Shown here: in pieces, positions 22,346-32,876 of the stretch
Position numbering within the stretch: the first letter of the stretch is position 1
Layout of the letters: every line of letters begins with the position of its first letter
From: Selaginella moellendorffii
Taxonomy: Eukaryota; Streptophyta; Lycopodiopsida; Selaginellales; Selaginellaceae
Length of the DNA stretch: 64,000 bases
Reading direction: 5' to 3'
Assembly: GCF_000143415.4 (NCBI RefSeq)
Contig: NW_003314265.1
Span: forward strand, 83,231-147,230
Made by a program: the position numbers and the translations under genes
The notes under the pieces: model-generated
Seen by the model: the letters and a program-made list of their open reading frames with translations, nothing else
Told to the model about the DNA's origin: nothing
Databases searched by the model: none

Positions 22346-24300
22346 CTAAACGTCAAGGACAATAACCGCTGACAGCACAGAATCTTCGTCTAGAAAATCC
22401 ACAGATGCTAAAACGACAGGCTCATCAGAAACATGATAAAAGAGTGAAGAAGGAAGAGGAGCTCGAGAAAGGGCATCAGCATCAGCCATAGAACTCCCTG
22501 AGCGGTGAACAACATCAAAATCATATATCTGAAGCTTCAAAGCCCACCGAGCAGTACGACCAACCAAGTTCTTCCGCTTTAAAAACGAAGTAACAGTAGC
22601 ATGGTCACCTTCAAGTAACGTTCGAAAACCATGTAGATATGCATGAAGTTTCTCGAAACCCCAGACTGCTGCTAAACACTCCTCTGTCGTGGAGTAGTTC
22701 ATCTCCGCTGGTTGTAATGTACGGCTTATATATGCAATGGGATGGCACTGACCAGGCACACTCGAGCTCTTTTGCATTAACACACCTCCAAGACCAATGT
22801 CAGAAGCATCCACGCACAAAATAAAAGATCGAGTGTAGTCAGGATATGCCAAAACCGGAGGAGTTGTCAATAATTCTTTGAGATCCCCGAACGCCCGCTC
22901 ACAATCCGGAGACCAAATGAAAGATGACGTTGATGACTTCAGCAACGCTCGCAATGGTGCAGTGCGATCAGAAAGATGATCCAAAACATGCCCGAGATAC
23001 TGCACCTTGCCCAAGAAGTGTTGCACATCATTCACACACTTCGGAGTAGGGAACTTTAGAACAGCCATAAGTTTGTCAGGATCAACTTGCAAACCCTCAC
23101 GAGAAATACAGTACCCAAGATAAATTGTGTCCTTGGATCCAAACACGCACTTCGACCGCTTCAACTTTAAACCAACGTCGCGTAGCCGATCCAACACTTT
23201 ACAAACATCACGAACGTGCTCCTCCCACGTCCCCTGCGAATGGATCAAGACATCATCAATGAAGTCAGCAGTCACCTTCGGCATATCGCAAAGAACCTCG
23301 TCCATCATCCGTTGAAAAGTTGCTGGAGCATTGTTCAAACCAAATGGCATCACCAAGAACTCATACAAACCAAATGGTGTACGAAAAGCAGTCTTAGGAA
23401 TATCTTCTTCGGCCATCGGTACTTGCCAGTACCAGAAGCAAGATCTAGCTTGGTGAACCAACGACTTCGTCCCAGACGATCCAAGAGATCAGCAGTGTGA
23501 GGAAGAGGGTACACATCCGGGATCATTACGTCGTTTAACGGACGATAGTTGATGCAGAAACGAATACTCCCATCAGGCTTCGTCACAAGATGAGGTTCAC
23601 ATGCCCAAGGACTCCGCGACTTCCGAATAACACCCTTCTCCAACATCTCCTTGACATTTGCACATAAAATTTTGATCTCCTTTGGTGACCGATGATGAAC
23701 AGGAACCTTGATTGGACGAGCATCCCCAGTTGGAATCGGATGACATGTGGTAATCTTGGCTCCAGACGATAGGTCAAAGTCAAAGAGATCAGAATACTCC
23801 TTCATGAGCCGGTCAACTATTGCAACACAAAAATCGTCAGAGGGATCAGAAAAGGGAAGAGCAGAATAAGATGGAAATACAAGAGGAAATAGTGGGGAAA
23901 CAAAAGTAATGGAAGCAGAGGTAGAAATAGAGGGACAAAGAGGTATGGAAGTGAGAGGAATGGATGAAACATAAGGAAGTATGAGACAAAGGGGAGAAGC
24001 CTCAAAGTCACACTTGGCATGATTGCGTTGCAACCAATCCATACCAAGAATGAGGTCAAAAGCTTGATTCGGCACCACCCACAACGACTGCAACTCAAGC
24101 TCGAGATCGCCCACACGCACAACTAGGTCTGCCTCATCCCGTGCACATGCACGTGTATGGCCGTTACCATAAAAAATGAAAACTGGTTCCACCGTACGAC
24201 GCAAGTGTAGACGACAATGTGTGGCAACAGGTCAAGCAATAGAAGATAAACTTGAACCTGTATCAACCAACACGGAGAGAATAATAGGAGACCTCTTGTT
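22346..24300 (-). pseudogene. Element B protease, reverse transcriptase and RNase H
   Basis: The protease active site (LVDTGSS) is readable near 24270 but is followed by a stop. From 24204 one frame runs through the protease end (LILGMDWL), linker, and start of reverse transcriptase (KPDGSIRFCINYRPLND). Around 23420 a one-base deletion relative to element A shifts the frame. The next frame (to 22346) carries FIDDVLIHS, the catalytic motif, and then RNase H with DASDIGLGGVL and ADALSRAPLPSS. A single TAG ends it. These enzymes copy element RNA into DNA; the breaks make this copy inactive unless suppressed. Confidence 0.9.
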
Positions 24301-24469
24301 ATAAAGACAAGCTTGGAAAGTAAACACTAGATGAACTGGTGCCAAGTGAACCCCTTGATAATACTCCCGAAAGAAAGATGGAGGGGTCACTGACTTATTC
24401 GCGCAAGGTCCCTTCGTTACTCGCGCGACTCCTCGTTTCCTGGATGCATCTCAGTGTCCAAACCTTCCA

Positions 24470-25256
24470 TTGCAGCAGCACCAACAGGACGTTGCTGACG
24501 CCAAGGTCTCCACCCAGGAAATGGAGGTTGCCAATCCGGAAAACGCCGACAACACTGATAAGTATGACCAACTTCATCACATGCCTAGCATCAAACATCA
24601 CGGCCACGACCACGTCCTCGCCCTTGACCTTGGACTCGAGCAGCAGCAGCATCAACCTCCATTGGAACAAGACCATCACCCACAGAAAGTGGAGCTGAAG
24701 GACGTGCAACGAGAAGTGGAAAAGGCGATGTCTCATAACGTTGTGCCAAGCGAAGAGCATCGTCAAGGGTGGTGGGAGCAAGTGCATGCACAAGTCCGAC
24801 AAGATCTTGACGTAGTGTTGGCCACAACATTCCTAGCTTGATCTGCTCCGACATATTGGGCTCCGTACGAAGCAAAAGACTTCGGAAACGAACACCAAAT
24901 TGCATCACCAACTCAGATGGCCCTTGGCAAAGACGATGCAATTGTTGGAAAGCATCATCACAGTCATCGGCATGTCCGAAGGCGCATTTGAAGACATCCG
25001 GAAGAACACTCCAATCCCCATGAGTGGCTGCTCCCAAACTGTTGTACCACTGCAACGCCGTCCTTTGCAGACACGTGGGAAACTCATGCAAACGTCGAGC
25101 ATCATCCCAAGAATGATATATGGCAATCACCGTAAAGTGATCAAACCAATGGTACACATCATCCCCAGGATTCCCGTGAAAGAACTCCCGCCGAACGCGA
25201 GGATTGGCACCAAGAGCAAGAGGAGTTGTACCATATGCCGTGAACGCCGCCATCAA
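24470..25256 (-). pseudogene. Element B gag
   Basis: The first 221 codons (25256-24594) contain a gypsy-type capsid: DVYHWFDHFTVIAIYHSWDD, LQRTALQWYN and LMPTL-like regions, with an RG-rich tail. Just downstream a zinc knuckle of form CX2CX4HX4C can be read (CDEVGHTYQC and an upstream Cys), but a TAG stop occupies one spacer position between the first two cysteines. The N-terminal start used is the first ATG of the frame. Capsid and nucleocapsid would form the retroelement particle. Confidence 0.85.
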
Positions 25257-25580
25257 CTGAGTTTAGTTGTTCAATTGCAAACGCATAGCATCAAGCAATT
25301 GTACCAACTACTGCTCTAGAGTCAGGAGGAGATTGCTGATTTGCCATGGAGACGAATGAAAAAAAAAAAGCAAAAGAAGAGAAATGACAAAAAGCTAGAA
25401 AGAAATGGTAGATCTAGACAATGCAAAAAGCTAGATCTAAACCAAAATCCTGAAAGAAAAGAACAAAAGAAAGGAAATGGAAAAGGCTAGATCTAGACAA
25501 TGCAAAAGCTAGATCTAAACCAAAATCCCAAATCCAAGCACTCCCCAGGGACAATCAAAAGTGCCCCTCATCTCCACCAA

Positions 25581-25755
25581 TGTGAGTGTATGGAATATGG
25601 AAAGGGAATACAAAAATGTGCATATCAATTAGCCCAAAAACCCTAGTTTATATACAAGAGCGAGTGGTCCGGATTGAAACCAATCCGACGGCTACTAAAA
25701 TCCCACTACGCTAATATTAGTATATGGCATCGTAACCGTACACTTGGCCCTCACA
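25581..25755 (-). repeat. 5' LTR of element B
   Basis: On the minus strand starts TGTGAGGGCC and ends ACTCACA. TATA-like words lie in the middle (TATATAAACTAGGG). The leader and primer site lie at lower coordinates. Confidence 0.9.
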
Positions 25756-26470
25756 GCTATAAAATATATTATTTCTTTTAGATACCCTAAATTATCATTA
25801 TTTCATTTAAATTAATATGGATAAATTAGTTTGGCTTGTTTAATATAGTTCTAAAAGTATTGGTAAGTCTAGTGTAACCTTAGTACTTTGCGTAAAGTTG
25901 TGTGGCAATAACTTTCCTTTTAAAGTTTAGTTACATGCTAAAGCTCTTAATAATATTCTTGGGTGTATCAAATCACTATGAAATAAATCCTGTATATCAT
26001 TATAATATAAAAATATTTCCAATAGAATTTGAAAGATTTGCCATTGGAAAGAATTCCTTGACCAACTAATAATTAAGTACATCTAAATAATTTCACCATA
26101 TCTAGTAAATTTCTTATCTATATGTTAACATAATCTTTCATGAGCAGCTTTATAAACTTGATGTTGCCACACGCAAAAACAATCCTCTATTGTAGAAGTC
26201 GACGAAGCTTAATCACTATGTTCTTCATATCTTATTATAAGATATCATATAGCTAGATTTGAAGAGGATTGTACATAAATTTATAAGTATTTTCCTTGTT
26301 GAATTTTACTTGAGAGCAATTAGTTTTTCATATTTATAATTTTGAATAAAATCATGATCTTTATAATAACTAGTAAAGCAATACTTCTCATAAACTTGGT
26401 ATTAAATTGGTAAACTGTATAATCTATCCTTTGTTTTCTCCAACTAAAGACTAGCTTGTATATTGGTATG
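25756..26470. repeat. AT-rich duplicated segment R3, copy 2 (right part)
   Basis: Resumes the segment split by elements A and B, and matches 3218-4060 with small gaps. Homology fades at about 26470. Confidence 0.8.
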
Positions 26471-28180
26471 GAACACCTTATCAGATTTATTTGTCAAATA
26501 AAAAGAATTTACATGTTAAAATAATGATTTACTTACCAAATTTCTCCTTCCAGTCATCTTAAAATACTTGATAAAAGCTTTTTCATCTTGAAAACCTATC
26601 TTAAAATGTTCAATAAGTTTCTTAAATTCAATTTTCATAATATTATCATTCTAAAAAGTTGTGTGAATCAAATAATACATAATATATTTCCATAAAGTGG
26701 CTCAAGGTTTCACCTTATAAATAATATGCTTGAGCTAGTGCTTTTTCTACTTTTACATATTCTTATTTCTTTACAAATTAGGGCTTCAGAATGTTGGCAC
26801 CATGGCAATCATTGGTTACTAGGGCTTTGTCAATGTAACAGAGCTGGCTCCATTAGGGTTCTACTTGATTGTTGGGGTAACTAATAAGGATCACTTTTAT
26901 TGTTATGTATAAATTGTTGTATAAAAGATAATGTCCATACCAATTTTAGCAATTGTAGATTGTAACTAATAGTGAGAGTAGCACTTATGATAGTAGATAG
27001 CAATAGTAGTGTAGAGATCAACAATGAGGACAAGATAGATATTCCTTCATTTGCAAATTGGAACGGATTAGAATCATAAAAGAGATATGATAGTGAAGTT
27101 TGTTTGACATTATCTTCTTTGTGATTGCAATTTAAAGCAAATAAGCCATGCATTAGGCACCACCCAATAATACTTTTAGACATTGCACCAATTTGGTTGG
27201 CATAAGGTTTATGTTCACAACAAATTGTAGCAAAGCTTCAAGAGCTGATCCCATTAGAGGCTGGTGGGATCAACTAAGGAGTCTAGAATATGCATAAATC
27301 ATTAAGTAAGTTTGTTTTAAAGTCTTCACCAAGAAAGTCTATGAGACATTTATCTTTGTCAACCTAAAAGGCTATGGAAGACGTTTCCTGGGTGATAGAT
27401 TACCAATTGTACAATATTACAGCCTCTATATATGTGTGACACATAACAGATTCTTCTAAATACTTTAATTCTAAAACACTTTTTTTTATTCCTCTAGTTT
27501 GGTGTAAATTAACACAATGAAACCTATGGGTTCATGGGTATTCCACTATATAATTATTATTGTTTTGTGCACTAATATATGAGAGGATACTATCTACAAC
27601 CTTTACACTTCAACAATAAGACTATTAAAGATGACTTTGCCAAATTTTATAACTATATCAAGGAAAACATAAATATTGTATGAGGTTTGAAGTAGAAATT
27701 CATTCATTCAAGGAAATTTCATATGTAATTAAGTAAGTTCTTCCTATTATCCACAATTTTTATATGACTTTTTTCCCATTTTATAAATGATAGAAATGTG
27801 AGTGTTTCAATCAGTTTTATTAGCATTTTCTCTAGAAGTTGGAATTTGAGTAATATTTTGATCCAACTAATCCTCTAGATTATCATAACTTTTCAAAGGT
27901 TTTTATACCAAAACTTGCTATAAGACAAGGACAATATATTTAAGTTTGGAATTGGTATAAAGTCTATGGATGTAAAAAGGGTGCCCATGCTATACTACCA
28001 CACATTCCTCAAGATTTGTGAAAGTTAAAGGAGTGAAAACATGAGTTTTGATAATACCTTTGATATTTTTTTTTGTTTTTTGTTTTTAATTTTAACATTA
28101 AGAATTTTATAGGATTATAAAATAATTGTGCTATTATCAATGGGAGGCAAATGTATCAACTAGTAGATATTTGTTGGCCA
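26470..28180. other. AT-rich intergenic DNA
   Basis: Short AT-rich frames on both strands, none with a recognisable motif or homolog in the window. No LTR boundary, tRNA-like fold or splice-supported exon chain was seen. Confidence 0.5.
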
Positions 28181-28578
28181 GTCCTTACGAACACTCTTTC
28201 TTTATTGAAACGACGGCAGGAGGTCGGTACTACTGGTTCCCTTTATTAACCCCTCTTATCCAAGTGTTAGTAAACTAGACTTAGCATCTGTACTTAGCCG
28301 GATGAGCATAAGGAAGGAATCTCTAAGTGTTTATTTAGCCAAGCATACTTGGCTTGGCTTATTAGTTCTCTTTTGCTTTGTTTTGCATTGGCTTGGCAAA
28401 AACCCTTATGTATTGAGACTAGTCCTTCAATATCGTCGGATGATAGCTTACTGTGTCTGCTAAACACCCTTGCTATCATACCCTTTGTCAATGGGGTTTT
28501 AATTAATTTATCCTCTATAAACCATAGAGTCCGATTTCGACCTGCTCGAAACCGGGAAAGAGCTCTTCAAGATTTTTT

Positions 28579-29862
28579 TTAGGGCGGGTGTGACGAGGGG
28601 GACAAAGTAGAATTGGTACTCGAGTCCGTAACCTCCAATCCTCCAGCTTCCAAAGTTCTTGGTGTTGAACTCTGTCGACTCGAGGAGGTACACGTGCCGT
28701 CGTTCCTGAACATGTGCTGCCAAATCCATATTGGTGGTTTCCACGCCCATTCTTCTTCTCCAGCCTCGCTTCTTCCTCTAAAAAACGGCCACAGCTCCTT
28801 CTCCTTCGCTATCTTCCCTTCCTTGCCGTGTTTGATCAGCATGTCCAGGCAAGCTGTGAGTGAGACGATCAATCTGGACCAAACCTTTGAGATAGTTGCT
28901 CGAGCCGAGGGGTCCGTGTCATTGAACAGCCTGGCGCAGCGAGCCTTCCATATCTCTGCTAGTGTGCATCCCCGAAGCACATCGAAGAGCTCCTGGTGGA
29001 GATGTTTAATGTGTGTTCGAGTTTGGTTAAGTTGATCAAAGTGTGGGGCTTCGTTGTGTCGCCACTTCCATGCATCAGGATTCTTTGTTTTTCCCTGGAT
29101 GAAACTACCCCAAAACACTGATTCATATGTGATTGCAGCTCCTCCGATTGACGTTCGTTTGAGTACTGCTGCTGCACCTTCCCATACTTCCTGTGCTACT
29201 GGGCATTCCCATAAGATGTGTCGCTGTGTTTTTGTGGCTCCACAGGTCTTGCAGGCGGTGTTTGGGAGATGTATGGCTGCCAGAGAGGGAAGATGTTCTT
29301 GTTGGGCCAGCCACATGAAATAGTAGTTCTTAGCTGACCAACGCCCCTTCCAAATCTTGTTGATGCAGCATGAGTGGTTCCTGGAGGGGATCTGTTGGGC
29401 CTTTGCTTTCCGGATGAGGGAGGATCGAGTCGGCACTCTAATTAGTTTTCGGCCAAGCTTGGTTTCGTACTGGAAGAAGCCCTTGCACATGGTTCCTCTC
29501 CAACACCACTCTGCAGGATCCCACTTGAGTTCATCCAGGGTTTGTTGGCGGAACCAGTAGAGGTGGGCATATTGTTGTTCTGGGATCAATGGATCAACGT
29601 TGGCAGTTTTTTTCTCCATTTGAATCACTCTGATCGGTTTAGCTCTGCTCATATCAGGGAGGTCCTTGTACTCAGGGGAGATGATGGGGTACAGGCGTCC
29701 GGCCTGTCCTACCTTAAAGATTAGTCCTGATGCCATGTTGGGGAGGGCGCATACAATTGACTCATCCACCTTCCACCATCGATGGTGTTGGTCTTCTTGC
29801 AGGTTTAGTGTTTGGTTGCTAAAAAGGCATTCTATATTTAATAAGTTTTGAGCTTGTCCCAA
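28579..29862 (-). mobile_element. LINE ORF2 C-terminal fragment with zf-RVT domain
   Basis: An open frame of 427 codons whose centre matches the zinc-binding domain found at the end of plant non-LTR retrotransposon polymerases: WSAKNYYFMWLAQQ, then CKTCGATKTQRHILWECPVA, giving the CX2C and HX4C ligands. The part after it resembles the usual LINE tail (EIWKARCARLFN). Endonuclease and reverse transcriptase domains are absent, as expected of a 5'-truncated insertion. An A-run (AAAAAAAATCTTG, minus strand) lies just beyond the stop, at about 28567-28580. The reading frame is surprisingly intact, so the insertion is young or the domain is kept. Confidence 0.75.
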
Positions 29863-29869
29863 AGACTAA

Positions 29870-30260
29870 CTCCTGGTACTAAGGGAGGCTTAGGGTGAAA
29901 GCCCAAAGCATGTGTTCCTCAAAGGGGGTTTTAAATGTATAGTAGGGATAGTGATTGGAATGCATATCCGACCACCTGAGACATTAGTTTGGCTCTCACT
30001 GGGTTGTGTCGCTCTTTGTTCTGCGTCCAAGTTGGGTCTAAGCCCAAACTCCATACTACTTTAGTCGGTGGGGTATCCTCCTCCTCGTGTTAGGCTACCA
30101 GTATGCCAAAATTGTGTCAGACTCCATTTAACACCATTTTGCGTACAAGTGCTGGATACGAAGAGTTGGTGCTCATGGAATTGTACTAGACCTTTATTTC
30201 GTAGTGTAACCGGCTTGGAATTCGGCTCCAAATTCAAGTGCACTACACCCAATTCCCATT
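29870..30260 (+). repeat. LTR relic related to element C
   Basis: Contains the module GGTGAAAGCCCAAAG and TATAGTAGGGATAGTG shared with the LTRs of elements C and D. It then has LTR-like sequence related in reverse to 4400-4580. It directly abuts the upstream end of the LINE fragment. Confidence 0.6.
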
Positions 30261-30469
30261 TAAACAAAAAGTATCAAGCTTTATGCCTATTGAAGGTAAA
30301 TGGATCTAAAGCTCAAACTTCATTATTTTTAGTTTGTCTTTATATCTATGCTTTTATACATGATAGTATTCAAATAAAAAACATGGCATATAAAGGTCTC
30401 AATGGGATAAAAAGTCTTGTTGACAAACTTAATGAACTAATATTCAATAAGCACATGAGGAGATAATTA

Positions 30470-32300
30470 ATTTAATATACTTCTTTACAAAACTACATTT
30501 GAATATTAAATTCTATCATCTAAGAAGGAATTCCCACTATGCTACCCTCTCACCATTGCATTGATTGTAAGCAGTTTTTGTTATATTGGGATGCAATTTA
30601 ACTTTGGAAATACATATAAAATAGAGGGAGTCTCAATATCAAAGGATGAAATGATCATTTATGGGCAAATGGAATGTGCTTGAGAAATATTGGGCATAAT
30701 AGAGAAAGGAAGTTGCTGTGAGTTAGGAGGCTAAGTATTGTTATAAAATCAAAGAGCTTGTGCAGTTATGGGGTGTAAACTATTTAATCTATAATTCTCT
30801 CTTTGTAATACTTAGGTAGCACTTCTCTACACACAAACCATCTAAAGAAGTTCTTGATCATGATCTCATGCATTTTCATTTTCATTTTGACTCATGCTAA
30901 ACAAATTATTATCTATTAGTGTTCTAAAGTTCCTACTCTAGGCTATCAACCATCCTCTTACACTAGTTTTTTCATAATAACAATTTTATACATCATAAAG
31001 CCTTTAATGTAGATAGAGTTAGGTAAAAAACAAGAGTTGCACAATTAATTATAGTGTCAAATGGTGATGCATTGACTAGACAAGGAAGATATAAAAGAAG
31101 TTGATACACTTATCCAAATCACTCTATAAAGTGTTATTATTTCTAATTCAAGCTCACACAACTCATTGAAGGTCATCCATGTTTCATAATGAGGTCCACC
31201 ATTTGTAAAGGATCTTAAAGATCCCAACTTTATGGGCTAGTATGCTTGCAAAACCAAAGTGAGCTCAATAAAAGGAAGTTTTGGAGTACCTAAAGCAAAT
31301 ATAAATATCCAATAACATCTAATGGCTTGTTGAATTTGACCCATACTTGGAACAACCATAGAATCTAGTATGGAAACAACTTACTTTGTACTGGATATAT
31401 GATGATCACACTTCATCTTATGTAGTGCTACACTCTTAAACAATTGTTTTGGGCATAACTACTATAAATGGCTTCAAAATTGAATCAACAAGATGTTATA
31501 TTATATTTTGTATAACTCTTACAATACAAATTGTGACACACACCATATGCATCACAAAGTTTGAGCAGTGACCAACTTTTAAATTGCTCTATAGAGTCCT
31601 TAATACCAAAAAAATAAAAAACCCAAGCAAGAGATGAAGATAAGTTTTTAACGTCATATGGATTCTCTGCATACACCTGCTAATGCTAGGTGGAAAAGGA
31701 GGGATTACCTTGATAAAGTATCAAATAGTGCATAACTAACTGCTCCTAGAGCTTGTCATGTTGTGCCGCCTTAATTAAATTTGTCTTAAATAATAAAGTT
31801 GATTTGTTGCATTGACTTCTCATAAGCCAGCACCAATATCCATGCACTAGTACCAAATATAATTATAATTAACAATCTAAAGTATATGTATTCTAAAGAC
31901 AGTTGCAAGTACTAAGATGATGTGGATCAACATGATCTTGAATGTGAATTTTTTTAGACTCTAACCAATTTGCATTTGAGAGTGAGAAGATGGAGGAGGT
32001 ACTAACCAACAGTAACTGGGCAATAAGAACATCCTCAAAATTGCATATTAAAGAATATACAGTTTATATGAGTTTTTGTTAATGCTTTTTAATTTGAATA
32101 ATGCTTATGATGAATTAAGTTGTTTATGATATGTTAAAGATTATTACTAACTCTATGTGTTTCAATCCATTGAGCACCATAGATACTACAATGATTGTTC
32201 TACATTTTCATTATGTCCTCAACCCAATATCTACTATCTAGTGAGGAGTCTCACCATTCTATGGCAACCCTCTATTATTAGATTTTGGCTTATGATTGAT
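30470..32300. other. AT-rich intergenic DNA
   Basis: No exon chain, LTR or recognisable ORF found. A few short frames only. Confidence 0.5.
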
Positions 32301-32454
32301 AGCTATTCTCAAAATTAAAAGTATGAGTATGTTACCCAGCTTGAGCAGTCAATTTATTTTCTCTGTCAGAAAGTGGAACATTCACAAGCAATTTCAAGAA
32401 TGAAGTTCCACCGGCCTACGATCATTCAAGAAAAATTTAAGAAACTCAAACTGC

Positions 32455-32815
32455 TTTGGAGCCTTTGTACCATCGCATCAAGGAAGCAAATGAAGATGAA
32501 GAGAATCACCGGTGACACTGCCACTCGCAAATTCGAAGAAGTAAAGGAAGGAGCTTCGAGCTGGTAGAGCGATTTAGTGCCGAGAAACTCCAAGCCCCAG
32601 AGGTCATCCACATCGACTCAGAGGTGGAGCGTGCATTGTAAATTCTCGACAGGATCATCGAGCTCGTGGAGAACTTAAAAGTCACAGACAGCGTCCTCGG
32701 ATCCATTTCCCTCAGCGGTCTCGGCTGCTTCAGCATCCACGAGCAAAGTAGGAAACGGCGAGGTAGAAAAATTGACACTGCCCGAGAGCGCCAGAAAAAC
32801 TCTCTCCAGTGACAA
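32455..32815 (+). pseudogene. START-gene C-terminal fragment, plus-strand copy
   Basis: Matches the last exon of the intact START gene (minus strand, 40188-40780) from the region SEPLYHRIK through KEAASTS and SEVERALQVLDKIIEL to the end. Deletions and shifts break the frame, and the START domain itself is missing. It lies directly 5' of gene X, the same order as on the minus strand, so it marks the left end of an inverted duplication. Confidence 0.85.
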
Positions 32816-32876
32816 GACAATTTAAGAGGAAAATGTTTAAACTAGGGTTCTCTGGGTGGGCTTTGGCGGGAAGGCG

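Larger units (their letters stand above)
20750..25755 (-). mobile_element. Element B: nearly intact Ty3/gypsy retrotransposon
   Basis: A 5006-base element on the minus strand with 175-base LTRs at 25581-25755 (5') and 20750-20924 (3'). The LTRs differ at about a dozen sites by eye. Target duplication GCTA lies at 20746-20749 and 25756-25759; the related empty site at 3217-3230 reads straight through. The primer-like site TTGGTGGAGATGAGGGGC follows the 5' LTR, and a purine tract lies by the 3' LTR. Gag, protease, reverse transcriptase, RNase H and integrase occur in gypsy order in what was probably one long frame, now broken by a few stops and at least one frameshift. Autonomous activity is unlikely for this copy. 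Confidence 0.93.

Noticed and set aside
24339-25319. Plus-strand frames of 119-139 codons over element B gag
   Set aside because: Antisense to gag; no motif of their own.
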